Source: Nitrosococcus halophilus Nc 4
Lineage (GTDB): Bacteria > Pseudomonadota > Gammaproteobacteria > Nitrosococcales > Nitrosococcaceae
Length of the DNA stretch: 64,000 bases
Direction of reading: 5' to 3'
NCBI RefSeq assembly: GCF_000024725.1
Contig: NC_013960.1
Location: 3,334,001 to 3,398,000 of the forward strand
Shown: in pieces, positions 25,320-34,521 of the stretch
Layout: each line of letters begins with the position of its first letter
How positions within the stretch are numbered: the first letter of the stretch is position 1
Notes under the pieces: model-generated
What the model saw: only the letters and a program-made list of their open reading frames with translations
Told to the model about the DNA's origin: nothing
Database searches by the model: none
Program-made: the position numbers and the translations under genes

Positions 25320-25619
25320 AGAAAATGCTCAGCGTAAAGAGACAGCACCAGTAACTCTTCTGGCGTTAGCACAGGAATTTGTAAATGGGTTCCTCTAAAA
25401 ATTGCTTTTTTTAAAATTTTTATGATGATTAAATCAATCACTTACAATAAAAAAGCCTCCGAATTTTTGAATTTTTAGAGGCGCCCATATGTGTTTTTAG
25501 ACAACGAGCTATCAGTAATCAAGGTGGTACCGAGGTTACGCATTGACACCCTTCCTAGTCTGAAATACGGGAAATTCCTGTGGCGCACCGAGCAAAGATC
25601 ATACAGAAGAACATATGGA
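25320..25619. other. Intergenic region with a GCCTC/GAGGC inverted pair
   Basis: No supported gene. GCCTCCGAATTTTTG and its partner TTTTTAGAGGC (about 25456-25485) form a stem; on the minus strand it is followed by six T, so it may be a terminator for the minus-strand coiled-coil relic. Confidence 0.45.
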
Positions 25620-26055
25620 CTAAGATGCTGCCGGCGGCCACATTTTTAGGACCGTGATCACCACCCCTACCGCTGTCACCGTAAGCCCAAAGGACCAAAT
25701 CATAAAACGGTCAATACGTCGAGTCAGTACCTCCAGGCGTCTGTCGACCTGCTCGAAGCGCTTATCGACCTGCTAGAAGCGTTTATCTATTTGTTCTTGT
25801 TGAGCTTCAAAGCGCTTATCCATGTGCATCTGAAGGGTCTCGAAGCGTTTATCGACCTGTTCAAAACGCTTATCCATCTGCTCCAGCACAGTTTGAATAA
25901 GCTCTCGCTGGTGCTTAAGTTCCTCCTCCACCCCGCACCATCCGCTCCAGCAGTTCCTTGCCCAGCGGCGCTGAGGGCGGGGTAAGTTCGAGTTCATCTA
26001 GCCACTCGCGCAGGTGGTCTTTAATAAATTCGATGTCTTCCTGGGCCAGGGTCAT
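25620..26055 (-). pseudogene. Coiled-coil membrane protein, broken copy 1
   Basis: This is a decayed copy of the 133-residue gene at 27103. Its start (MTLAQEDIEFIKDHLREWL) is intact from ATG 26055. An extra C in the CACCCCGCACC tract near 25932 shifts the frame, and the codon read through CTTCTAGCAG near 25768 gives a TAG stop among the DKRF repeats. The DNA upstream of its start is also duplicated in the other copies. Confidence 0.85.
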
Positions 26056-26287
26056 GGCAATTTCAACCTAGATTCGGCTTTTAGCCGCAAATGCACGCCA
26101 ATAAACGCTCATAAAACAATACACTTCAAAGCATAACACATAACATTGACATGATTTCAGGGATCAGACATGCCCACTTTTCTCTAGCCACTTCAATCAA
26201 CCCGCCAACCCAGTCTCATGGTTCCTTTTGGGAACCTAATGGACTACAATTATCAGTTCAAAATGAACTTTTGCTCTGGAGGCGGCT

Positions 26288-26497
26288 ATGTCTATCAACG
26301 TGAAATTGTCAGAAACCTTGGTCGATCAGGCCAAACGTTACGCGAAAATTCAACATCGCTCGGTACCCAAACAAATCGAGTATTGGGCAAAAATCGGGAA
26401 GATCGCCGAGGAGAACCCAGATCTGCCATTTAATATGATTCACAATATCCTGATCGCTGATAAGGAAGAGGCCGTCGGCGAATATGAGTTCAATTGA
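26288..26497 (+). CDS. ParD-like type II antitoxin
   Basis: A 69-residue protein (MSINVKLSETLVDQAKRYAK start, then HRSVPKQIEYWAKIGKI) that fits the ParD-like antitoxin family with a ribbon-helix-helix-type N-terminus. GGAGG five bases before ATG 26288 marks the start. Its stop overlaps the ATG of the toxin gene (TGATG), so the two are translated together. It should bind the toxin and repress its own promoter upstream of 26288. Family is assigned from the sequence pattern and the partner. Confidence 0.82.
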   Translation: MSINVKLSETLVDQAKRYAKIQHRSVPKQIEYWAKIGKIAEENPDLPFNMIHNILIADKEEAVGEYEFN

Positions 26498-26775
26498 TGC
26501 ACCTACTTGTCACGCCCTCCTTCGCACAGGCGGCAAAAAAGCTGCATCGGGCCCAGAAAGCTGAGTTGGACAAGGCGGTCCGATCTGTCAGCACTAATCC
26601 GGAAGTTGGGGAGGTCAAAGTCGGTGATCTAGCCGGGATAAGAGTCTACAAATTCCATCTATCAAATCAGCTGTGTCTCCTGGCCTACCGCATCCTCGAA
26701 AAGGATAAATTGAAACTGTTGACCTTTGGTCCCCATGAGAACTTTTACCACGACCTCAAGCGGCGGAATGATTAA
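26497..26775 (+). CDS. RelE/ParE-family type II toxin
   Basis: A 92-residue toxin with the short alpha/beta RelE fold: LLVTPSFAQAAKKLHRAQK at the N-terminus, then VKVGDLAGIRVYKFHLSNQL and LLAYRILEKDKLKLLTFGPH, ending HENFYHDLKRR. The LAG.RVYKF and LLAYR strands are typical of RelE/ParE toxins, and the HENFY ending fits RelE-type mRNA interferases rather than ParE gyrase poisons, though this is not certain. I chose ATG 26497, overlapping the antitoxin stop; a TTG one codon earlier is possible. Confidence 0.85.
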   Translation: MHLLVTPSFAQAAKKLHRAQKAELDKAVRSVSTNPEVGEVKVGDLAGIRVYKFHLSNQLCLLAYRILEKDKLKLLTFGPHENFYHDLKRRND

Positions 26776-26955
26776 GGCCCAAGAATGCACTGCGCAGGGT
26801 GGACATAAGCCAGGCATCCCCCTATGTCTTCTCGTTCCAACCAGGGATACCTCTTTAACAGGGTCTCAGAGCCGTCCCCCGCCGCCAGCATGCCCAGCAC
26901 ATGTTCAACACCAGAGCCTGCCTTGCATTTCTCGGATTGGCATAGATATCGTGTT

Positions 26956-27080
26956 TCTTGTGAGTTCACCACAAAGGCACAAATAAATCAAGGAGTTGAA
27001 GATATTAAAAAAGCAACAAGCAGCTCCATCAATCTCTCTGAGTTGATTGAGATCCCTTCACCTTGGTGTCTTTGTGGTAA
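26956..27080. repeat. Dispersed repeat R2, full copy
   Basis: The left end TTCACCACAAAGGCACAAA and the right end TTGGTGTCTTTGTGGT are inverted repeats of each other over about 15 bases. The middle (about 85 bases) is related to the copy at 22493 (AAGNAGCTCCATCAATCTCTC-like core). It has no coding capacity. Confidence 0.65.
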
Positions 27081-27102
27081 AAACCCAGGCTAGCGAAAAA
27101 AG

Positions 27103-27504
27103 CTAAGATGCTGCCGGCGGCCACATTTTCAGGACCGTGATCACCACCCCCACTGCTGTCACCGTAAGCCCAAAGGACCAAATCATAAAACGGTCCATAC
27201 GTCGGGTCAGTGCCTCCAGGCGTCTGTCGACCTGCTCGAAACGCTTATCGACTTGTTCAAAGCGCTTATCGACCTGCTCGAAACGCTTGTCTATTTGCTC
27301 TTGTTGGGCTTTAAAACGCTTATCCATCTGCTCCAGCACAGTTTGAATAAGCTCTCGCTGGTGTTTGAGTTCCTCCTCCACCCGCACCATCCGCTCCAGC
27401 AATTCCTTACCCAGCGGCGCTGAGGGCGGGGTAAGCTCCAATTCATCCAGCCACTCGCGCAGGTGGTCTTTAATAAATTCGATGTCTTCCTGGGCCAGGG
27501 TCAT
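27103..27504 (-). CDS. Coiled-coil protein with C-terminal membrane segment, intact copy
   Basis: A 133-residue protein. It begins MTLAQEDIEFIKDHLREWL, then has a long coiled coil (about 38-105) made of RF-heptads such as EQIDKRFEQVDKRFEQVDKR. It ends with one transmembrane helix (about 107-128, FMIWSFGLTVTAVGVVITVL). The layout resembles the DUF1640/CCDC90-like coiled-coil membrane proteins. Function unknown. It is the only intact copy of three; a broken copy lies at 25620 and an N-terminal fragment at 28363. The three alternate with toxin-antitoxin pairs. The DNA coding the KRFEQVD heptads is itself a short tandem repeat. Confidence 0.8.
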   Translation of the reverse strand: MTLAQEDIEFIKDHLREWLDELELTPPSAPLGKELLERMVRVEEELKHQRELIQTVLEQMDKRFKAQQEQIDKRFEQVDKRFEQVDKRFEQVDRRLEALTRRMDRFMIWSFGLTVTAVGVVITVLKMWPPAAS

Positions 27505-27702
27505 GGCAATTTCAACCTAGATTCGGCTTTTAGCCGCAAATGCACGCCAATAAACGCTCATAAAATAATGCACTTAAAAGCATAACATGAGTTTAGGGAT
27601 CGGACATGCCCACTTTATCTCTGGCAACCATCAACCATTTGCTCTATCTTTAGAAATAGCATATGCTTGAACATATGCCATTTTCACAAACTAGAGGCTG
27701 TC

Positions 27703-27936
27703 ATGCAAGCAGAACGCCATGTCCGTTTATTCAGAAACGGCCGCAATCAGGCGCTACGAATTCCCCGCGAATTCGAGCTGCCCGGAAATGAGGCCATTAT
27801 CCGTAAAGAAGGTGATCGACTAATCGTCGAACCGGTCCAGCGTCGCTCATTACTGGCGTTGCTCGCCACATGGGAGCCGCTGGAAGAGGACTTCCCGGAA
27901 ATCAAAGACTTGCATCCTGATCCTGTTGATCTTTAA
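27703..27936 (+). CDS. vapB: VapB-type antitoxin
   Basis: A 77-residue antitoxin with the AbrB/SpoVT swapped-hairpin motif RLFRNGRNQALRIPREFEL at residues 6-24 and a flexible acidic C-terminus (EEDFPEIKDLHPDPVDL) that would wrap the toxin. I chose ATG 27703 with AGAGG upstream; an earlier in-frame ATG at 27667 gives an unlikely extension. The stop codon overlaps the toxin start by one base. Confidence 0.9.
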   Translation: MQAERHVRLFRNGRNQALRIPREFELPGNEAIIRKEGDRLIVEPVQRRSLLALLATWEPLEEDFPEIKDLHPDPVDL

Positions 27937-28352
27937 TGATGGCCGAATATCGCTATCTACTCGATACCAACATTCTGTCCAGCCTCATCAAAAAACCCTC
28001 TGGCACGGTCGCAAGTCGGATTGCCACAGTGGGAGAAAATACCATTTGTACCAGCATTATCGTCGCTTGCGAACTCCGCTATGGTGCCGCGAAAAAAGCT
28101 TCACCCCTCCTCTCTCAGAAGATTAATGCGTTGCTCTCGGCAATCGATGTACTGCCCTTGGATAATGAGGTAGACAGGTCCTATGGCGATTTGCGGGCAA
28201 TGCTAGAAAAAGTCGGCACGCCGATTGGAGCCAATGATTACCTAATTGCAGCGCAGGCCCTTTGCTTGGAACTGGTATTGGTAACCGGTAACATGGGAGA
28301 GTTTTCTAGAGTGCCTGATCTCAAAGTGGAAAACTGGCTAGTGGCCAAGTGA
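27936..28352 (+). CDS. vapC: VapC-type PIN-domain toxin
   Basis: A 138-residue PIN ribonuclease of the VapC family, which cleaves tRNA or rRNA when freed from VapB. Acidic active-site positions are visible: LLDTNILS (Asp at 10), VACELRYG (Glu at about 46) and GANDYLIAAQAL (Asp at about 101). The terminal segment VTGNMGEFSRVPDLKVENW matches the family, although the usual asparagine-rich VTNN is VTGN here. Active-site residues are intact, so it is probably functional. Confidence 0.92.
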   Translation: MMAEYRYLLDTNILSSLIKKPSGTVASRIATVGENTICTSIIVACELRYGAAKKASPLLSQKINALLSAIDVLPLDNEVDRSYGDLRAMLEKVGTPIGANDYLIAAQALCLELVLVTGNMGEFSRVPDLKVENWLVAK

Positions 28353-28362
28353 AGAGGTATTA

Positions 28363-28485
28363 CCGCACCATCTGCTCCAGCAGTTCCTTGCCTAGCGGCG
28401 CTGAGGGCGGGGTAAGTTCCAGTTCACCCAGCCACTCGCGCAGGTGGTCTTTAATAAATTCGATGTCTTCCTGGGCCAGGGTCAT
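28363..28485 (-). pseudogene. Coiled-coil protein, N-terminal fragment (copy 3)
   Basis: From ATG 28485 the first about 40 codons match the start of the gene at 27103 (with MTLAQEDIEFIKDHLREWL and PPSAPLGKELLEQMV), then homology stops abruptly at 28363 just after the vapC gene. The duplicated upstream DNA, with GGCTTTTAGCC, follows to about 28575. Confidence 0.85.
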
Positions 28486-28593
28486 GTCAATCTAGATTCG
28501 GCTTTTAGCCGCGAATGCACGCCAATAAAATAATACGCTTCAAAGCATAACATGACTTCAGGGATCGGACAGACTTAAGGAATTCAAAAATCC

Positions 28594-29949
28594 TCAATTT
28601 CGCATTTCATATTTGTCGAGCAAGGCATATAAGGTAGGGCGGGTCACCCCCAGCAGTTCGGCGGCACGGGATAGATTGCCATTTACCAGCGTAACGGCGC
28701 GGGTTAGTGCCTCGCGCTCAGTATGCTCCCGTATTTGGCGTAGGTTTAGAGATAGAACCTCCTTTTCCGAAGAAGCGGGGAGATCCAAATCTTCTACAGT
28801 GATACGGTTTTCCTCTGCCATGACCACCGCCCGTTTTATGCAGTTTTCCAGTTCTCTGACATTGCCCGGCCACGCATAGGCCTCAATAGCTCTAATGGCG
28901 TCATTAGAGAAACCCCGAACGGCTTTACCGTGGGCTTGGGCAAAACGGTCGAGTAACGCCCGCCCAATGACCACCGCATCACCCGGGCGCTCCCGCAGAG
29001 GCGGCAGAGTCATAGTGACTTCGGCGATTCGATAATACAGATCTTCCCGGAAGCGGCCTTGGAGAATTAGCTCCTTCAGATCCTGGTTGGTCGCACAGAC
29101 CACCCGTACATCTACGGGGATTTCTTCACGGCCGCCCACCCGTTCGATTATCCGTTCCTGCAGAAAACGTAATAGCTTGGCTTGGAGACCGAGGGGTAAA
29201 TCCCCAATTTCATCTAGAAACAAAGTCCCCCTATTGGCATATTCGATTTTGCCCCGGGTCTGTCGCACGGCCCCGGTAAAGGCCCCTTTTTCATAGCCGA
29301 AAAGTTCACTCTCTAGAAGATTTTCTGGGATAGCGGCACAGTTAATAGCTACGAAGGATTGATTGTCGCGCCGGCTCAGCTGGTGTAAGGCCCGGGCAAT
29401 GATCTCTTTTCCTGTACCACTTTCACCCAAGATAAGGGTCGTCACGTCCGTAGGGGCAATTTTTTCAACGGCCCGGCACACCTTTCTCATCTCCGGGCTG
29501 ACCGCAATCACCCCTTCCAAAGGGGAAGGGGTGGCCTGCCGTAGGCGCCGGTTTTCCATTTCTAGCTCATAGAGCCGATAAGCCCGATCAATGGTTAGCT
29601 TGAGAATGTCAGGGTCGATAGGCTTGGAATAAAAATCGTAGGCCCCTTCTCCCACTGCCTGTACTGCATGTTCCCGGCTATCATTCCCAGTAATCACGAT
29701 AACCTTGGTGTGGGGCGCTAAGGCCAAAACCTCCCGTAAAAGGGCCATGCCTTCGCTGACTCCACCGGGATCAGGGGGCAGGCCAAGATCCAAAGTCACT
29801 ACCGGGGGCTCATGACGGCGCACCAAAGCAATCGCTCCCTGGCGATCTTCGGCAGTCCCGATTTCATAGTCGCAAAAGGACCACCGTAATTGGCTTTGCA
29901 AGCCAAGATCATCTTCCACGATCAACAGATTCTTTTTCTTGCCGCTCAT
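28594..29949 (-). CDS. prsR: PEP-CTERM-box response regulator PrsR (sigma-54 activator)
   Basis: A 451-residue NtrC-type regulator. The receiver domain (1-125) has the phospho-acceptor Asp54 (VVTLDLGLPP) and Lys109 (YSKP). The AAA+ domain has Walker A GESGTGKE (175-182) and the sigma-54-contacting GAFTGA loop (222-227). A Fis-type helix-turn-helix (about 425-448, LSRAAELLGVTRPTLYALL) closes the protein. Family TIGR02915. It should activate sigma-54 promoters of PEP-CTERM genes, and three candidates are seen in this window. It overlaps prsK by four bases and is the last gene of the sugar transferase-prsK-prsR operon. Confidence 0.95.
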   Translation of the reverse strand: MSGKKKNLLIVEDDLGLQSQLRWSFCDYEIGTAEDRQGAIALVRRHEPPVVTLDLGLPPDPGGVSEGMALLREVLALAPHTKVIVITGNDSREHAVQAVGEGAYDFYSKPIDPDILKLTIDRAYRLYELEMENRRLRQATPSPLEGVIAVSPEMRKVCRAVEKIAPTDVTTLILGESGTGKEIIARALHQLSRRDNQSFVAINCAAIPENLLESELFGYEKGAFTGAVRQTRGKIEYANRGTLFLDEIGDLPLGLQAKLLRFLQERIIERVGGREEIPVDVRVVCATNQDLKELILQGRFREDLYYRIAEVTMTLPPLRERPGDAVVIGRALLDRFAQAHGKAVRGFSNDAIRAIEAYAWPGNVRELENCIKRAVVMAEENRITVEDLDLPASSEKEVLSLNLRQIREHTEREALTRAVTLVNGNLSRAAELLGVTRPTLYALLDKYEMRN

Positions 29950-32024
29950 GAAACTGCCTCCTTCGCCTCCTCTATCTGAGCCCCCCCTGCTTCACCCTGG
30001 GGTATCCGCAGCACGAAGCAAGTGCCTTTCCCTGGCATGCTTTGGACTTCAATGTCTCCACCTATCGCCTGAATGTACTCCCGCACTTCAAAAGCCCCAA
30101 TCCCCATTCCCGTAAGCCCTTTGGTACTATCAAAAGGGCGAAATAACCGTTCCCGGACAAAGGCAGGGTCCATGCCCTGCCCAGTGTCCTCGACCTCGAT
30201 CCGGGCTAGTCCCTTTTCTTTGCTTACCCGTAAAACAACACGCCCCTCAGGAGGGGTGGCTTCCTGGGCGTTTTGGATCAAATGACCTAAAACAGTACCA
30301 AACCGCTCTCGATTAGCCCATATCCTAACGGAACCTTGATCCTTTCTCTCCACCTCTGGCAATGGTTGCTGAGCAGCGTAACGCTTTGCTAATTCGTGGG
30401 CCAATGTCACCACATCAAAACACTCCCGCTGCTCACTCTCCCCGGCGCTGCGGAGCTGCCCCATCAACCGCTGCATACGCTTGACCGCATGATCAATAGT
30501 TTGTACGGCATCATCGATAAATTCCGGGTTATGCTTATGATGCACCGCATTACGTACTAACAAGGACAGCTGGGCGATGAGATTTTTCAGATCATGGACC
30601 ACATAGGCGGAAAATCGATGGAAAGCCGCAAATTGCTGGGCCTGGACCAGCTGTTCGGCCGCCTCTTGATAGGCCAAGTAGCTTGCCGCCTGCCGGCCGG
30701 TGGTACGCAGCAAATCCCGATCTTCCCAGTCCAAAGTAACCCCAACCCGGGAGCGGGCTAGAACGAGAAAACCCACCAATGATTCCCGGTGGACTAAAGG
30801 AACAATAAGCCATGGGTTTTTGAGCTGACCAAACCATTCTGGCACCGCCATGGGATGAGCCGCCGCCCCTTCCACTCCCTCTTCCACAATCCACTCTTGT
30901 TCCTGCAGGAAGCGAAGAAAGGGTGACTGCTTCGGCTCTGCAAGTCCCTCCGGAAAAAGGAGATTCCATGCAAAAGTCGGCACATAATGCTTTTCCTTTA
31001 GTTGCCACAGTACGCCCGCGGGACTTTCCACCAACTGGGCCATAGCCCGGGCCACCCGCTCTCTTAAAGGGATGGAGGAATCCTCCGAAAGCATACTAAT
31101 AAAATGCAGCCATTCTTCACGGTAGTCATATTTATAATTAAAAAAATGCTTGCTGATAAAAACCCGCAATTTAGCCTTTAGCTGGCCAGAGGAAAGCAGC
31201 GATAGGAGCAGTAAGCCAGCCGCAAACAGAAAGACCGCCTGGGCCATAATTCCCCATGAACCGCCAAAATAGCGCAGGTAATAACCCGCCCCTGCCATAG
31301 CCAACAAATACAGCCCTGTCCCCAAAAAAGTGGCGGTATGAAACACCATCCGCCGAGAGACATAGACATTTGGCGACCATTGGGGATTCCGTGCTGCTGA
31401 AACCGCAATGAAGGGAACCACCATGGCATTAACCAAACCCCGGGCAGACCAAACTCCGGGATTGATCATTTGCAACAGCAAGGCATCGGCGTAGAGGAAA
31501 AAATCATAAACGAACAGCCCGGCAAGGCCGAGGCAGAGGTACTTCATTGCCCACCGTTTTTCCTGAGGAACGGAACGCAGCAACTGTTCCACCAACATCA
31601 AGCCGATCACCGCCAGCAGGACTTGTCCTGCCAGCATAATCTCCCGGCTTGGTTTGGCGCCAAGTACTGTTTCCAACCAGGAAAATCCGAGTAGCAGCCC
31701 TCCCTGCAAAAGCACCACGGTAAAAATTAGCAGGCCCAGTCTGCGAATCAGACCTTGAGCCTTAAGATTGAAACCTAATATCTGGAGAAGAAAAGCATAC
31801 CAGACTCCATTCCGAAAGGTCTCCAATAACTGAACCCAAAGTGCCGGGAAATCATCAACATATGAAGCATAGGCAGAGACAGCCAGCCAACCTGCATTGA
31901 CCGCTGCCGCAAATAGCAGCAACCCTCCCATGGGACGGCTGCGGTAACCGATAGCGAATACAATGAGGAGTGCTGTAAAAGCGGCCGCACCGACGCCATA
32001 GCCAACCAACCCCAAATCATTCAT
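29946..32024 (-). CDS. prsK: XrtA/PEP-CTERM system histidine kinase PrsK
   Basis: A 692-residue membrane histidine kinase (TIGR02916). About eight to ten transmembrane helices fill residues 1-285. A GAF-like region follows (about 315-455). The phospho-acceptor His477 lies in AYVVHDLKNLIAQLSLL. The ATPase domain shows the N box LGHLIQNAQEATP and the G boxes DTGQGMDPAF and GLTGMGIGAFEV. It presumably phosphorylates PrsR, encoded next with a four-base overlap. The signal is unknown. It starts 22 bases after the sugar transferase gene. Confidence 0.95.
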   Translation of the reverse strand: MNDLGLVGYGVGAAAFTALLIVFAIGYRSRPMGGLLLFAAAVNAGWLAVSAYASYVDDFPALWVQLLETFRNGVWYAFLLQILGFNLKAQGLIRRLGLLIFTVVLLQGGLLLGFSWLETVLGAKPSREIMLAGQVLLAVIGLMLVEQLLRSVPQEKRWAMKYLCLGLAGLFVYDFFLYADALLLQMINPGVWSARGLVNAMVVPFIAVSAARNPQWSPNVYVSRRMVFHTATFLGTGLYLLAMAGAGYYLRYFGGSWGIMAQAVFLFAAGLLLLSLLSSGQLKAKLRVFISKHFFNYKYDYREEWLHFISMLSEDSSIPLRERVARAMAQLVESPAGVLWQLKEKHYVPTFAWNLLFPEGLAEPKQSPFLRFLQEQEWIVEEGVEGAAAHPMAVPEWFGQLKNPWLIVPLVHRESLVGFLVLARSRVGVTLDWEDRDLLRTTGRQAASYLAYQEAAEQLVQAQQFAAFHRFSAYVVHDLKNLIAQLSLLVRNAVHHKHNPEFIDDAVQTIDHAVKRMQRLMGQLRSAGESEQRECFDVVTLAHELAKRYAAQQPLPEVERKDQGSVRIWANRERFGTVLGHLIQNAQEATPPEGRVVLRVSKEKGLARIEVEDTGQGMDPAFVRERLFRPFDSTKGLTGMGIGAFEVREYIQAIGGDIEVQSMPGKGTCFVLRIPQGEAGGAQIEEAKEAVS

Positions 32025-32046
32025 AGCATGCTTATCAGCAACAGGG

Positions 32047-33444
32047 TCAACGGGCTCCTTTCCCGAGCACCACCACTTCCACCGTTTGCAGCAGGATCAT
32101 CAGATCTAAAAAAAGACTATAGTTTTTAACATAGTAAAGGTCATACTGAAGCTTTTCAAAAGCATCTTTTTCGGTGCTGCCGTAGGGATAGCAAATCTGT
32201 GCCCAACCTGTTAGCCCTGGTTTGACTCGGTGGCGCTCACCATAATAAGGAAGCTTCTCGGCTAAGGTTTCCACGAATTCCGGCCGTTCAGGGCGTGGCC
32301 CCACAAAGCTCATATCGCCCTGAAGAATATTAAAAATTTGTGGCAGCTCATCGATCCGAGTACGCCGCAACCATCGTCCAACCCGGGTAATACGGGGATC
32401 ACCGCTTGCCGCCCAACGGGCCTTTCCATCCGCTTCGGCATCCTGACGCATGGTCCGGAATTTAAAGATATAAAAAGGTTTGCCTTTTGCTCCCACTCGA
32501 CGCTGGCGATAAAGTATCGGACGACCACTTTCGCTCCAAATAGCAACCACGGCAAACAACATCAAGGGAGAGCAAAAAACAAGCAATACTAAACTGACGG
32601 TGACATCAAAGATCCGCTTACCCACCTGACGTAAGAAATGGCGACGAAAACCCACGGAAAATAGGAGCCAACTAGGATACATGACATCAATTTTAAGCTT
32701 ACCCGTGGTTTGTTCAAAAAAATCAAGTACATCAGTTATTTCTACCCCTGCCATACGGCAGTTCAGTAACTCATCGGAAGGAAGCCGCCCTCGCCGCTCA
32801 TCGGCGGCAACCACAATTTCATCAATACCCTCACCTGCCACATACTCTTGAAGAGAAGAGTCCACCTCCACTAATCGCTCTTCGGGAATCTGAATGGCCT
32901 CATCGGGCAAGGGAACATAGCCCACAATATCAATACCAAGCCGGTCAGATCGGCGCCGGAGAGTACTTACCGAGGTGGCCCGTTTTCCAGCACCGAGTAT
33001 GAGCAACCGCCGTTGCAGACCCTGCAATCCCATGAGGTAAAGAAAAAAACTTCTGGAAAGGAGCAGCGCCAAAAAAGAAATAATAATGCTGAGGACGAGA
33101 ATACCTCGACCCAAATAGAGTTCGGGCACCAGGTAGAAAATGACGGCCATCACCGGCCCCGCCACTAACATTGTCACTACCAAGCGATTGAAGATACCCA
33201 ACAACCCGTAGCGCTGACGACGACGATAAAGGCCAGCAGCAATGAGAGCCATTGCGACTACGGCCGCATAAACCACCGCCTTAGGCCAGAAAAGTCCTAG
33301 GTTTTCCTGAACGAGCTGGTGATCTCCCGTAAAACGAATAAAAGCAGCCAACCAAATACTGGAAAGCAAAATAGCCGCTTCCCAAAAAGCGAGAACCAGA
33401 AAGGCGCGTTTAATATAATGGTTAAAGAGGCGAATAGTGCCCAC
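32047..33444 (-). CDS. XrtA system sugar transferase (initiating polyprenyl-phosphate glycosyltransferase)
   Basis: A 465-residue membrane protein of the EpsB/TIGR03013 type. Four or five N-terminal membrane helices lead into a Rossmann-like region (RRLLILGAGKRATSVSTL) and the C-terminal bacterial sugar-transferase domain, which starts KRIFDVTVSLVLLVFCSPLM. That domain includes PILYRQRRVGAKGKPFYIFK, RTRIDELPQIFNILQGDMSF and the end GPRPERPEF. It moves the first sugar-1-phosphate onto undecaprenyl phosphate. I chose GTG 33444 (AGGGGG upstream), which begins VGTIRLFNHYIKRA like the family; the longer frame to 33675 has a non-homologous extension. First gene of the prsK/prsR operon. Confidence 0.9.
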   Translation of the reverse strand: MGTIRLFNHYIKRAFLVLAFWEAAILLSSIWLAAFIRFTGDHQLVQENLGLFWPKAVVYAAVVAMALIAAGLYRRRQRYGLLGIFNRLVVTMLVAGPVMAVIFYLVPELYLGRGILVLSIIISFLALLLSRSFFLYLMGLQGLQRRLLILGAGKRATSVSTLRRRSDRLGIDIVGYVPLPDEAIQIPEERLVEVDSSLQEYVAGEGIDEIVVAADERRGRLPSDELLNCRMAGVEITDVLDFFEQTTGKLKIDVMYPSWLLFSVGFRRHFLRQVGKRIFDVTVSLVLLVFCSPLMLFAVVAIWSESGRPILYRQRRVGAKGKPFYIFKFRTMRQDAEADGKARWAASGDPRITRVGRWLRRTRIDELPQIFNILQGDMSFVGPRPERPEFVETLAEKLPYYGERHRVKPGLTGWAQICYPYGSTEKDAFEKLQYDLYYVKNYSLFLDLMILLQTVEVVVLGKGAR

Positions 33445-33710
33445 TTTTATCGTACCCCCTATATGGTTTACCGTATTTACTTCTTGGTTATCGCACTTAA
33501 AGTCAAATAGGGGCTCGGCGATAGCTTCTCTTTTTGTACCCCATAGAGGAAAATTTAATTCACTGGGAAATGGGCAAGTCTCACGGCGATTAACGGTATT
33601 TGATGGCTTGAGAGGGCGAGCGGCGGGGTAAGAGCCGCAAGCGCAAGGCAGGGAGGCCACGCTGGAACTACGCACCAGGGACAGTTAGAACCCCTACGCC
33701 CAATTAACTT

Positions 33711-33787
<77 letters not shown>

Positions 33788-33920
33788 TTAGGCTATAAAA
33801 GCATACCTGCTTCTTGCATGGGCGTCCATGCCTATACTAAAAAATCTTGCTAAGTTGTTAAAGTATACTAATACAATTCAAATCACGCCCACAAACAAGC
33901 GAAGATTAGCCAGGACAATC

Positions 33921-34505
33921 ATGAGCAAACTGATTCATAGCATAAATCCTTTTTTTTCCCAACGCTTACTTTCTATTGCTAGCATAGGGATAGTGACCTT
34001 TTCCATGCTAGTGGCTGGATGCACCGAACAAAATACGGAAACCGAAGAGGCCATGTCTCCGGAGGCCATAGCTACGCGCATTGAACCCGTAGGAAAAGTA
34101 AACATCATCCGAATGCCAGAAGAAGCTAGCGAGGCAACCGATGCTCCTGCGAGTTCTAGGGAAGAGGCCTCGGAAACGCCAGATCCCGATAAAGAGGATA
34201 GTTCCCCAATCACCGACACTGATGAAGTGCCGCCCCCAGCCGGCGGAAAAGACACCCAACTCATCCATGGCAAAAGGGTAGTCGAAAATAGCTGCGCCGC
34301 TTGCCATACCGGCAAAGTACCGGGAGCTCCAGTGATTGGCAATGCAGAGGACTGGAGACCCCGCCTCGTCCAGGGTGAAGAAGTTCTGGTCCAACATGCC
34401 ATTCAGGGTTATAAGGCCATGCCGCCCAAGGGCGGTAATTTCAATCTCAGCGATGAAGACATCGCCGCTGCCGTGGCCTATCTCATTTCCCAAGTACGCC
34501 AATAG
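33921..34505 (+). CDS. c-type cytochrome (cytochrome c5-like lipoprotein)
   Basis: A 194-residue exported monohaem cytochrome. The signal peptide ends in the lipobox LVAGC, so it is probably anchored to a membrane. A low-complexity acidic linker (about 45-110, rich in E, D, S, P) precedes the haem domain. That domain has NSCAACHTGKVPGAPVIGN (CxxCH haem site) and a later methionine ligand in GYKAMPPKGG, ending with DIAAAVAYLISQ. This is the cytochrome c5/c555 pattern. I start at ATG 33921 (AGGA upstream) because this gives a good signal peptide; an earlier ATG at 33828 is less likely. An electron-transfer role in respiration is expected, but the partner is unknown. Confidence 0.88.
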   Translation: MSKLIHSINPFFSQRLLSIASIGIVTFSMLVAGCTEQNTETEEAMSPEAIATRIEPVGKVNIIRMPEEASEATDAPASSREEASETPDPDKEDSSPITDTDEVPPPAGGKDTQLIHGKRVVENSCAACHTGKVPGAPVIGNAEDWRPRLVQGEEVLVQHAIQGYKAMPPKGGNFNLSDEDIAAAVAYLISQVRQ

Positions 34506-34521
34506 GATAGGGGCAAGCCTC

